Translations under genes and position numbers: made by a program | Shown here: in pieces, positions 51,801 to 63,151 of the stretch | Layout: the number at the start of each line of letters is the position of its first letter | How positions within the stretch are numbered: position 1 is the first letter of the stretch | The notes under the pieces: generated by a model | Databases searched by the model: none | Told to the model about the DNA's origin: nothing | What the model saw: the letters and a program-made list of their open reading frames with translations, nothing else | NCBI GenBank assembly: GCA_013433145.1 | Contig: CM024188.1 | Span: forward strand, 1,736,001 to 1,800,000 | DNA length: 64,000 nt | DNA from: Ascaris suum | Lineage: Eukaryota; Nematoda; Chromadorea; Rhabditida; Ascarididae | Direction of reading: 5' to 3'

Positions 51801-52729
51801 ACTTTTAACGTAATAAAATGAAAAATGCTGTTAGCAACGAAATTCATTTCATTGCCAATCTCCTTCTCCTCTCACAGAATTAAAATCGTCGATGCAAATT
51901 TTCCACCTAGATTGCCTAAACAAGTGCATTCTTCTCTATATGTGCAAGTATTCTCTTTTAAAGAACTTCGAGATATAATTAGTGTAATCATTGAGAATTA
52001 GTGTAATTAGTGAACTTAGTAAAGAACTTAGTAAAGAAGTTAGTAAAAATTAGTGTAATCATTGAGTGAAAAATAAATGTATGTGAATTACCTCTTAAGT
52101 CGTTTCAAATGATTGATTTCTTTCTTTATATGATAGAGACGATTCCGTAGTCGATTATTGCTCTAAAATCGCATCAATAAGAACTATTCAAAGAGATTTT
52201 CCCGTCAATGCATACTTATTTCGCTAGTGCCACTTCCTTTTTGCATGCAAAAATTTATTGCCTCTTTTTTGAAGTATTTTTATAATAGTCCTTAGCTTTT
52301 ATTTATAGTGTTTTGCCTATTTCTCTCCTTTTTCTTTTTCACTCTGTTTTCAGGCAGCAGGCGGCTTTGCACGGGAATCAGACTGCACTCTGCACATAAC
52401 ACCTTTTACCCCTTTGCCTCTCTGATTGGAGGTAGTTGCCAGCGAGAAAGAGGCAGCGGAAAGGGCTGGGTGGGGATACTAAATGCACCTATGTTTCCAG
52501 TCAATTTTAGTGACTTTATCTGTTCTAGCAAATAGGCTTTTGAAAGGAAACAATTAAAGCGCCAACGAACCAAATGAATATAATCGAATTTCTGCTGTAA
52601 GTAAATTCGTTTCAAGCGATATTTTTCGGAGCGAGGTGACAAAGGTGGCCCATCGTAATGATCCAATTCGGTGGTCAACGGAATCGGGACCGGTGACTCG
52701 CTGGGTCCCACATCGTCCTCATAATCCAT
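48846..52729 (-). CDS. TFPT/INO80 complex subunit F-like protein
   Basis: This is a probable chromatin-remodelling subunit. Five exons join in phase: 52729-52571, 52162-52092, 50649-50478, 50079-49888 and 48995-48846. They give 247 aa, against about 253 in human TFPT. From the N-terminus there is an acidic/proline segment (EDDVGPSESPVPIP), then a basic coiled-coil stretch, EKYRLKRIYLQQKFDYIHL joined to SNNRLRNRLYHIKKEINHLK, then RLLMFGDRFMD. The order and spacing resemble TFPT's KYQ..., NRLHQVQ and RVLDSYGDDYR elements. A Lys-rich likely nuclear signal follows (SKKRKLADSKR). The C-terminus is acidic, and SSIDHLLPSEPDP recalls TFPT's PDKLLPYP tail. The ATG at 52729 lies 31 bases after a TTTTTCAG acceptor. 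The frame upstream of it is open for ten codons, so an extended form is possible (see the exon at 52927-53064). The family call is by eye and moderate; that this is a real spliced gene is well supported. Confidence 0.6.
51170..51430. repeat. Degenerate tandem repeat, about 63-bp unit
   Basis: In an intron of the TFPT-like gene, three to four diverged units can be seen, each with a GATTTGAAGAA-like start, a CAACGCTCAG or CAAGGCTCAGTGC middle and a GGAAGACCC or GGAAAACCC part. The 135-codon minus-strand ORF here is the repeat read in a stop-free frame, giving recurring Arg/Leu/Ser segments. Confidence 0.6.
51978..52066 (+). repeat. Short degenerate tandem repeats
   Basis: TTAGTGTAATCATTGAG occurs at both ends of the block, enclosing several ACTTAGTAAAGA units. 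The block lies in the intron just downstream of the coiled-coil exon of the TFPT-like gene. Confidence 0.75.
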
Positions 52730-52926
52730 ACAGCTTACTCTAACCGGAAAATTACTAGGACTGAAAAAGTGCAAAAACGACATTTCGAAGTCGCAAAAAG
52801 CATTCCACATCTAACGACCTAAAACATCGCTGAAAAAACGGTGTCGAGAGATGACGAAACAAGGTGGCAAGTGCCGGAAATGACTTCTCTTCATGCACTT
52901 GAAAATTCATACAAGTCTGCCTTTAC

Positions 52927-53064
52927 CCATGAGTTAGAGTCATTATCAAATTTACGAAGTTCGAGGTTTCCATCCTCAAGATCATCTGAAACAACTAGCG
53001 GTTTCTGAAATTTGATCTGGGCATCGAATGTGACTGGATGGTCGTTTTGGCTTGCAGGATCCAT
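52927..53064 (-). CDS. Candidate 5' exon upstream of the TFPT-like gene
   Basis: ATG 53064 follows a good acceptor (CTTGTAG) by three bases and opens 46 codons starting MDPASQNDHPVTFDAQ. It is acidic towards its end (VVSDDLEDGNLELRKFDND) and stops at a phase-0 donor TGG|GTAAAG. It looks like a genuine trans-spliced first exon. It cannot join the exon at 52760 directly, because that needs phase 2 and a phase-0 join would hit TAG at once. An 11-nt microexon at 52829-52819 (after TTTTTTCAG, before GTCGTT) would correct the phase exactly. Otherwise this may be the start of a different small gene. Confidence 0.4.
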
Positions 53065-56000
53065 AAACTACAAGGGCACGAACGAGGACAGCCTCAACTG
53101 TGCGATCGGCGTGAAAACAACAGCCTTCGTCCCAATCTCGGAGGGAAATTAGGGATAAAACGGAGTAAAAACATCAATGCAATAGCTTGAAAACTTGATT
53201 TCCAAGGGAAAAATTAAATTAAAACCATACTTGAGTATATCAAATACGTAGACAAAACGGAAAGATAAATGTATAAAGAAATAGATCGGTAAATGATTCA
53301 AAAAGCATTCAACCGACAATCTAAACAACGGAATGCAAATTTACAATCTTAGAGAATGAATAAAAGGATCTAGCTATTTAAGTGAAAAACCAGCGGTCCA
53401 CAATGCTCAACATCCTAATAGATAGCGGAAAAAGTGGCCAGGCCATATGATGGTTCCTTGGCCAAGCGACGCAAAAGTGAAATCAATGATCCTACGGTTA
53501 CGAGAGTTTTATTTCTGGTAAAGCGAAATTTTGATAGTTATGGGGCACCTGTCTAGCCAGTGCTTTGTGATTATTTCACTCCTTAAGCGAAAACGTGATA
53601 ATTTCTCGTGTGGACAACTGTGCCATGATTGCTTTAAACGTTTGCGAGCAATAATTTGTACTAGGCAGCAGGAAGAAGAAGAAAGGGCAGCGAGGGTGGT
53701 CTTGATTCTTGAGGTGTGAGGCCTTGATTTAAAATCAGTGAGTTGAATTTGCGCTCGAATTTCAGTGACGGGGGCATTCCAGAGGGGATAAGGGAAAATG
53801 TGGCCCTGCCACACTAACGGAAAAGGTAGGCGACAGATCCGCCGCTCACCGCAAACCACAGACTCTCCTTTTCCTATCACGGTTACGTGCAACAGCCTAC
53901 CTAGACCACACTCCGCCCTATTCCACACCAACTCTTTACCGAATGTGTCGTCGCGAAGTGTTAAAACATTGTGCCTCGAATCCGTTCACTTGTCAAAGAA
54001 AACAGACCTTGCTTGCTCGTTCGCAGGTAAATCTATTCGTTGGGGAGCCACCTATTTGTTCTCGCTGCAAGACGCAATTTGCATTCAAAAGGCAGCTAGT
54101 GCGCTTTTTTCGTTATAGTGCTTTTAGCATTGTCTTCATTAAGAGAGACATAATCAAGTACAGGTTAGCGCATTCGACTAGAGAGATTGAAAAAGGTATC
54201 TCCATTGAAGCCATTACCAGTAAATAGCAGTAGGACGTCTAATTTTGCAGGGGAAATAGGTGAACCGCATAAAGAATTAAGTTTATACGTATACTAGAAC
54301 TTGAGCAAGCATAGAAGTGCACCTACCTACTTAGCACCTTCACTAAAGGCTAATTGTGTTTCGTACTCAACCTCTGCTCTCCTTATAATTACCAATTATA
54401 CTAATTGTTACTCACCTTCGGTCTTTACAGAAAACTACCTGTTTGTGGATACTAATATTTAGATGCATTCGCACTCATATTAATTATTCTCGGAGTCAGG
54501 TGAAGGTTTATTAAATCCAAACGTTGACAGGCTTTATATGCGAATATAGACGGATTGAATGCCTTCAGCGCTGTTTGCACTGCGCACGCCAATCGTCTTC
54601 TCCGCGGTAATATTACCGGATATTTGCGTAATAAAACGGACCTTTATCAACCACCTGATATACGGTAAACAATTTCCGTCTAGGTGATTTGCAAGAGTAG
54701 TTTATTGAACAATGCTACCGATGATTTGAAGTTTTTTTTTTATTTCGTCAAAATTTGATTGCTAAAGTTTTTTCACAGCGTTACATTTTTCGTTAAACAT
54801 TGTAGTCTACATAATCATGATTATTATTATATGAGTTTCTTCTCTATCTTATACTAGTAAGTTTGTAAAATTTGAGGAGTGGGGATCGAAATTTTTCTGA
54901 GGGTTAAAATTTTTTAACTGCAGGAGACGGAATGATTACTTTGATTACAATAATCCTGAGAATTTTTTTCAGGATCAACTTTTTTTCTAATTTACACAGT
55001 ATGAAAGTTTACTATTAGATATATTCTATCAACTACTAATAATGATATTTTATAAAGTCAAGTAGTAACGTTGTGTTTGAAAGAAAAAGGATTTTTTTTT
55101 TTCGAATCAATTCACAAAGATTGCGAAAATATTTCAAAGTTCACATTTTCCTGCGCATTTAGCAACTATTGCAACGTTTTTTTTTTTTTTTTTTTTTTGT
55201 TTTGTTTTTTTTTTTTTTTTTTTTAAATTTCAAGCAACAACTATTACGAATTTAGCCAACCACACAGAGATTATTAGCAGATGATTGATTATGGTAATGA
55301 ACGCAACGAATTTTATGGCCCTCTGCTGTACGAAATTTTCTCGATGGGAATAATGCGATGCATTGGATTATTATACCTGGAACTTAACATAAGATTGCGT
55401 ATTCGTTACGCAAGGACATTTGATTTGCTTTACTACGAGAAGTTGTTTTTATTGGAGGTGGGAATGCGTAGTGTTGCCAGCTGGTTAATATAACGGTTCA
55501 TTGCATTTTTACGTGGTTGGAGCTTCTAAGTGAGATTGGAGGACATCACTGCACCCCGTAGCCGATCCTGCAAGGAACTCTTTGGAACCTACTTTGTTCT
55601 TTGTATGCATTAAAGATGTTTCCATAATATTCTAAAATAGTAGCATCCCGCGATCTGCAAATTTATCGTCCACTGTATTATCGGGTCTATGATTTCCCTA
55701 TTGTGCAGAAGGACTCTGTTGCATTTCTTAGCCAATCGAAATTATCCCACGAAAAATGCCATGTGGTTCATAGCAGCTTCAGAGATGAATGTTTTCTGAG
55801 GTCGAGCTAAGGTTCAGGTGGTGTTCGTTCCTTACTGCTGTGATGGACATCGCTCTTGCCCGAACGTTGCAACGTTCCACTTTTGTTGAAACGTCATCGA
55901 AAATTGCGAACTGCATTTGTTCTGCACACTTTGCAGCATTAATTTAGAGGGTATATTACCGGAAGGTCTTCATTACTTATTGCCGACCATGTTTGGAATA

Positions 56001-56125
56001 CCCCTTATTTGGTTTCTGATGTCGGTATGACATCAGAATATAAAGCTTTTACTACAGGATGAGGGCACTCGCATTGCCTTTCACGATGCTTACCGCGGTC
56101 CACACCAGCTGTGATGCACCACAAA
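53065..56125. other. Intergenic region, left part
   Basis: No exon was firmly supported between the TFPT-like gene and the LINE tail at 56.1 kb. The block at 53.5-54.2 kb is less AT-rich, with overlapping open frames on both strands. One of these (plus, 53943-54227) contains NPFTCQRKQ, a CAG|GTAAAT donor-like site at about 54027, and then ICSRCKTQFAFKRQL, reminiscent of half a C2H2 finger but incomplete. Long T runs lie at 55.1-55.2 kb. Confidence 0.45.
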
Positions 56126-56508
56126 GCTAAAAATCTATAACCTGGAATCAATGGAATGCCTCAGACTCGTATCTGAATCGACTCCTTGTGATAGAATTGT
56201 GCGCAGCATTCCTGGCGTTCCATCCCATTGAAGCTTTAAATTTGCCCCTTCCCTCAGAAATGTGTGGCCATCGATTCGAGCTAACCAGAAAGTGTTGCGC
56301 GCTGCAAAGAACACGCTGCATCATTTCCGGTTTAATGCTCTAGAAAGCCGGAATCGGTTGCCCGCCGATATCGTTAATGCATCCATTCCTTTTCCTTCAT
56401 CTTCCATAACATGGTTGATTCGTTTCGATTCAAGAATCGTCGGTGGTTTTGAGTATTGAACCTCGAGGTGTTCAACATGTATTCGCTCGAATGTTTTGCC
56501 TACGTTAT
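56126..56508 (+). mobile_element. CR1-like LINE 3' tail, inverted pair, right copy
   Basis: Near-identical inverted partner of 45934-46316, with the same LPADIVNAS-type end and the same internal TGA. Here the sequence continues past the shared block to AATAAAATAAACGAATGC near 56610-56630, a plausible LINE polyadenylation signal and 3' end. This suggests the right copy keeps more of the 3' UTR than the left. Confidence 0.65.
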
Positions 56509-56639
56509 GGCTTTTTCCTTCGGTTTGTGCTTCCCGCTGTCCTTTATGCTACATGTTTTTACGTTCATATTCAAATATTTTCTCCTGTGTCTACCCATTT
56601 TGAGACATTGAAATAAAATAAACGAATGCATTAGTTTAC

Positions 56640-58479
56640 CTATCAGTATCGTCTACTATTATCCCCATTAGTGCTTTGATTAGTGACCACTATTAAAGTT
56701 TGAGGTATTCATTGTTACCACTATTGTTTGATAACAATATCTGGCATTTTTTGACTACTGTTGGTGGTATTAAGCATTACCCAGCTTCCCTTGGCTCGTT
56801 TGGTCGTCTAGTTCTCCTAGAGGATTTGCACCCTCCGTCGAGCTGTGGTCGAGTAAATTGCAAGACAACACAGGTATAAGGGCGAACACTTTGTCACACT
56901 TATACGATAACGTGACAAACAAGAGACACTAGGATAGCTTCAATCGCCATCACGATTCCGCAGTCGAACTCCACGCTGCCGCCGATCACCTGACGCATTC
57001 CAGCAGCCACACTTGGACTCAAGACCAGTCTAGAAGCTGAAATGAATGCATGAGCACGTCATCCATGCGAGCGTACTGACGTGTGAGAATCTCGACAGAG
57101 CAGTGGAGCTCGTTTACTACGAGCAAGAAGAACCACACGAGCAAGAACCACACACACTGATTAGCAAGCAAGACCGCAGCCCATTTATACCTTCGGCAAC
57201 GGCCTCCAAGGCATGGGGAAGTCATAGTCCACATGAAGGAGATCTCACATGAAGGTCGACACAGGTGTGAGCAAAACAAACTGTTACACAAAGTGAAGGT
57301 CACCACGATCATTGAAATGAACTCATCTGATCATAATAGATCACTCGTCAACAAACCCTTTTTACATCCTCCCGATTCTTCCTTAGGCTAGCCTCACGAT
57401 ACATGCTGGCAGCCGTTTGATCTGCCGATATGCTCTTGACCTTCTCTGACTCACCTTGCAAGGTGCACTATTCCCACTTGATCTATAGCCGACCGGTGTA
57501 CTTTACATATATATTGCTATTTAGTAATTGTACGTTTGAATGTTAAGTGTTAAAATGTTTAAATATCATTATAGGTTCACGAAGCCGTAAGGTATATTTT
57601 AGTTTTTGCTGATCCATCACAGTGACTGCCTTGAGGTAGAAGAATTTGCATCGACTGTTTGAGAAGGATATCACTTTTAATTGAGAGGAGAGGTAGTGGC
57701 GTTTTCTTGTGCTTAACGACACGACTACGATTTCAAGTACGTTCCACCTTCGAGCTCATCCCACATAGGGGAGCAGGGAACATGTCTAGATGAAGAGTGC
57801 TTTTCATTGATAGGATAAAACAGGTATTTGTTCAACACAGAAAGGTTGAATTTATTTAAACAGATATTTGAAACAAATTTATTCAGTAAACGCGAATATC
57901 ATCTTATTGGTACTTTCATATTTTCATCGATCTGATCCTTTCACTCAAATTCTAAAGATCCTATAATTCCGGCCAAGTTGATAGGTTTGCTTGAAAGTTG
58001 CTCTAGGAGGTTATCGTTTGGTATAGATTCCTCACAGATCTCATTTTTCTAATTCATTGATTCCAACATTGGAACTATCAAATCGCCAGACAAGCATATA
58101 CGCGTAAATACAAAATAGTAGTGACCGTCGTATAATGCGTTTTTGCGATATGCGGACGTATACTTGACGCTTATTAAGGCGCTTTTCTTTGTCGTCGAAA
58201 TTTCGCTTGAAATTTGTACTTAGTGTTTTTGAGTGTAATTCATTGATCGGAGTCAGCAACGAAACGCATGAGGGGGGATGGGGGAGGGGGGGGGGGAGAG
58301 GGGAACAGCAATTGTATTTCTCTTCATGTACCGTGATTGTTTTTTATCAAGCCTGGTGCGAATGTTGCGTGTTTTTAAAATTTGGTTGTTCACAATTATT
58401 TCGTTTAACCGCATATAAAAAGCATCTTGCTCCCTCACAAATGAATTCTTCGTTTTTGGATGCTTTTCTTTTTTTTTAG
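56640..58479. other. Intergenic region upstream of the PROPPIN gene
   Basis: The block 56.8-57.5 kb is more GC-rich than its surroundings. It has a 68-codon plus-strand frame with a short internal repeat (EQEEPHEQEPH). It may be part of an unrecognised repeat; no motif identifies it. A G11 run lies at 58286-58296. The PROPPIN promoter should lie in the right part. Confidence 0.4.
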
Positions 58480-58579
58480 CAGCGTTCCACTCACTGCTAA
58501 ACTTGAGATCGAGTGCAGTGCAAGTGACGTTGAGCGATCAACAACGATATCGGAGGTGGTTTACGCACTCGAATCGATC

Positions 58580-61500
58580 ATGAGGAGCATCTCAGGTGTC
58601 TTATCTGTTAGCTTCAATCAGGTGAGATATGAAATTAAATTTCATTTTTAATTTGGAGCGTCGATAGAGTCTAGTGTAGTGATGACGTATTGTTTTGCAT
58701 GCATAGAGATGGCCATAATAGCGATCGACGTACATGACGGACATCGAAGGAGGTGGCAAATTAAGGCACAGGTGGTAGGCGTAAATAATTTGGCAATGTT
58801 GACTCATGGAAAAATACTTTTCTTGAAAATTGTAATACTTTCTATAAAAAGTATCAAATCTATTTTCAATTGAAGCAGTATCAAAGCAATTGCATCCATA
58901 TCAGCGTTCGTATCGATAAAGTCGGTTTCAAAATTATAGAACGTACCTTTGGAGAGTGTTCTATGGGCGGAAAATCAGTGGCCATGATGATGTTGTATAG
59001 AAGCGAATAATAGGGAATTATAACTGCGGGAGGATTCTATGGGAGTTTCAATGCACGAGGCTTTGCAACTTTCACGCGAAGACCTCCGTATAACAGATTT
59101 GCATGTAACACATGTCTTTATTGATAATGTTCCATTCAAGCTGAGATGAGCAAACAAACAAATAAGGCACATATGCTATCAACCAGATGAAGGTAAGGAG
59201 CCGGTCGGCTAAAATTTTTTGTGAGGTTTGAAACCGACGGACATAGGTGGAAACCGTTTGATCCGTTTTTCAAAGACCTTAGTGAAAAGGTAGATGGAAG
59301 ACCTTTAGGCAGTAAACTCCATGGCTTTAAAGCTGTATTGAGGAAAAGACGTTTGTTGATATTCAAACGACATAAACTAGTTGCTAGCTGGAGACGGTGA
59401 GTAGAACGAATTCGATTAATAAGAGAAGAGAGACTGGAAAACTCATTAAAGTGCAATACGATGTTATATAATTTGGCTAGGTGAAAATAATAACGCTGAA
59501 TTTATGAATGCTCAAGCCAAATGTTTTCTCTTTTATGGGAGTAATCGTAAACTGGAGGCATGCCATTCATCGACAAGTTTCGAATTAAAACCGTCTTCGC
59601 AAATCCTCTAATTGATTTAAGCACTGATCCCGTTTGTTTGACGAATCCTGCAAAGCGTAATGGTTTGTTATGCAGAGGTGTTTTCGAAGATTTTTTCTTC
59701 ACTGCTAGTGCGATTGAATTAACTGATATTTCGGATTCGCCTTCTCTAAACAGCATCTCAAGAAGAGGTAGGTGATCGCAGCGGGCAGGTCATATGAGTT
59801 GAGAGTGTGAGCCATGTTTTAGCAACACTGAAGAATCGGAAAAAACACTGTCTAATGAGAAAAGAAGCAATGGATCATGAAAACCAGGTAGCTACCGGAT
59901 TGTTAGTACCAGGACTTTTCCTGAAAGCAGCAGGTAAAGGTTTTTCGTAGAAATTTTTACTGAAGGTGCTTTCGAAATGATTGACAAATTTGTGAATTGA
60001 GCTACATAGTTCTGAAACATTGCAGTTTTTCTTTTCGTTGGGAGCATTATATATCTTGTAAGAAAGCGCTTCCTTTGTTAATAAACGGTCTTTTTTTTCA
60101 GTATTTCAAGTAATGTTGAATAAGGAAAATGCTTATAAAATATGAATTTTGAGATGATGATGTCATCTCAAAAAAATTTTGTTTTGAATCCGGAGAATCC
60201 GGAATAATGAAAAGCATTTTTTAGCGGGATTTCCCCATAAAGTAATGCTTTCGATATGCCATACTTGTTGCACATGGATGTGGTCGATGCGCGGGCTTTG
60301 GCGTTTATTGCAACGTTGTTGAACGATATCGGATGATAACTATAGAATACTATAAAAGCGATTTCCGCATAACTCCTAAATTTTGTTTTGTTTGATTTGA
60401 AATAAATGCAGGATTTTGGATGTTTTGCTTGTGGATTGGATAGTGGCTTTCGTGTATTCAATACGGATCCACTGAAGCATTCCTATGAGGAGAAGCTCTC
60501 AGGTGGTATTGCGAAAGTGGAGATGCTATTTCGCTGCAATTATATTGCTTTAATCGGTGGTGGTTCAACTCCCGCGTTTCCGACAAACGTTGGTTAGTTT
60601 TTATTTACTAACAGCATCTTTCTTCTTGTTGCCAGCAACTTAAAATATGTTTTAATAGCTTTGTGGTGGGGATTTTATGGGGCACCTCGCCAGAGTTATT
60701 TCAAATTTAATGTTATTGATTGGAGCCATACCTGTATTTTAGGTGTAGCTCAAAGCAGTGTTAAACAAGCATTAATACGAGTAAAGAGAAGAAAGCCAAA
60801 CCTTTGGAGAGCAGAGAGTACTTCAACCCCAAACATATTCACTAGGTCGAGGACACTTAAGCATTATTCTACTGCTTCGCACTTCAGTCCCCACCTCTTT
60901 AGCCTATACGGTATTGAACACCTGCCCCATGTATTCTTCTCTGTTTCTTTCGTGTTAGTACTGGTGTGAGCCACACGTGAGCTCAAAACCGTAAAACCAT
61001 GCTTTCTTCTCGAAGAAATTTGTGCTGTTCTTTTAAATTCGTGTTGGATAAATGCCCTTAGCTGGATAGCGAAAGGTTCGAATGCATATGCTCGTTGCTG
61101 TCTACACTTTCCGCGTGCGCTTGTACCGCATAATAAAATGTCATATAATATAAAGTATATCGTTCTTATTTACTCTCCATTTTCGTGTTATAAATGTCAC
61201 GTTTTTTTAATGTTTGATGGAGAAAATAATTTGCCCACTGACTGCCGTTGTTATGTGAATATGAGTGGTATAATTACATATGAATATGCAAACTTTGGGC
61301 AGTGGAACACCTGAATAGCAAGTTGCCAGGATAATGCCTTCTCATTGTTTAGGGGAAGGGAGATGGAGATTCTTGATAATCGCATTTGCAACAAAAGACC
61401 CAAAATTGATACTCGTGTAATCTGGAGGTCGGGAGGCTTGCATCCACAGCTGCGTTCCGAAAATTGGGGAACGAGAGTCTGAGCATGTACGATTACCGTT

Positions 61501-63151
61501 GCGATTAACCTGAGCTGTCGAATATGAAAATTTGTCTACTTCTTTCGCATAGTACATTACGTTACAAGTGCAAATGAGTATACGGCCTGAAACATTTCAG
61601 TGGTGATTTGGGACGTGGTAAATCGCAAAGAAGTGGTACGATTGGAGATGAGCGGTGACGTAAACGGTGTTCGATTGCGAAGAGACCGTATTGTTGTTGT
61701 CCTGGAAACGACCGTACATGTTTTCAGGTGATTTTCAATGGTTCCCATTAATTACCCGCTGATCTATGTTTGATTCGATTCAGGCGATGTGATTCTCCAA
61801 AAATTTATCCGTATTTCATATAAAATTTAATTTCCCATTCGCCGATGCAACTTTTTTCTAAGCGTTTACTATCCATTAACTTCCCCTTTGAGAGTGGAAA
61901 CCTTAACTGCACGTCTGGTACGTACTGCAGTGAAATTGACAAACTCTTCTTTACGAGAAATATACGGGTATAGGGAAAAGTAAATAGGTCAGCGATGGGA
62001 CTAACCAATCATATTTATTTTATATATATATATAGTATCCGATTGCTGTTGGCTAATTTTGTTGCTTAAAATGACATGAAATTGAACTTGTTTACCCAAT
62101 CTCCTTGCAATATACATCCGAGATGAAGGGAGAGGGAGAAGGCTTACCTCATGTTTTGTTCTGCTGGCCAGATATTATTTTCATATTGCTGATCTAACCT
62201 GTTATGGCCACTTCAAACAATTTCCATCATGTTCATATTTGTCGGGCGTTAATTCAATATATGTTTGTTTATGTTTTCTTCAGCTTCACGGATAATCCAC
62301 GTCAGTTGCACGTTTTCGATTCAAGTCGGAATCCACGAGGAATCTGCTGTTTGTGTCCCTCATCGGATAATTCCCTTCTTGCATTCCCGTCACCATCTTC
62401 GCCATCCGCGGTGATGTGCATAAACCTTGGTGAACCAGATGCACCATCAAGAAATATTATTGCTCATATGCGACCACTTTCTGCGATTTCACTCAATTCC
62501 ACTGGTATTGATCGGATTGTTTTCTTTTGCAGATCGCATATTTTGCTCTTTCTTATGCATTGATCCTTTTTTTTCCGTGTATTAAAACTTCGGCATTCAG
62601 CTTTTAAAAAAATGTTGCATTTACAAACATGCATTCTAAAATGTTGGAAAAGCTAAATAGTAGAATCATGGGACGACTTTAGAAGTTTTTTTTTGGTGGA
62701 ATATATCGGGATATTAACGAAAGAGGAATCTGCTGCTTGACAATTGGGCATGCTGTCGAAAGTCATGAGGTTATCAAGCAAAATGTTGGCAAATCTGTTG
62801 GGATAGTCGAATGGTTAACAGTGTTATTCGTTGCCGAATCGGATTTTGAAAATTTGTCTGCTGCAAAGTACTTGAGACATAATTCCTTCAGGTGGTTGGC
62901 AGGTTGATGGGAATTCATTACGAAAGAACGTAAAAAGAGGAATCAGGTACAAATAATGCTTGATAACGTCTAGCGCTAAACAAAATCATCGCACTACAGC
63001 GTCTTTTTTTATCATTTCCTCTATTTTTTTTTTTAGGTACACAGATCGCTACAGCCTCGGAGAAGGGTACAATCATTCGAGTATTCGATACGATGACCTG
63101 CACCGTTCTTCGAGAGTTGCGACGGGGCACTAATCCAGCAATAATTTTTTG
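58580..63151 (+). CDS. epg-6: WIPI3/4-type PROPPIN, autophagy protein (EPG-6-like), 3' part outside window
   Basis: This is a seven-bladed WD-repeat protein binding PI3P and PI(3,5)P2 and acting in autophagosome formation. Exons in phase are 58580-58621, 60412-60592, 61601-61727, 62284-62504 and 63037-63151, giving 228 residues; the remaining blades lie beyond the window. Visible matches include [57 protein letters not shown], and [19 protein letters not shown] followed by the lipid-binding LRRG (218-221) in place of FRRG. LRRG is usual for WIPI3/4. The N-terminal blade resembles WIPI3 (WDR45B), and the LRRGTNPA segment also suits WIPI4. The start is the ATG fitting the family length. However, the exon is open in the same frame back to the TTTTTTTAG acceptor at 58479, so an N-terminal extension of 33 residues is possible. 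The last donor (TTTTG|GTGCTT) is inferred. Confidence 0.92.
59245..59451 (-). repeat. 207-bp dispersed element, right copy
   Basis: About 99% identical to 46625-46831 but in the opposite orientation, 12.4 kb away. It lies in the first intron of the PROPPIN gene, antisense to it. The two copies share exact end points, so they represent one mobilised or copied unit. Confidence 0.75.

Noticed and set aside
54155..54230. tRNA-like string GGTTAGCGCATTCGACTAG
   Set aside because: It resembles an A box and D arm, but no B box or cloverleaf follows at the right distance.
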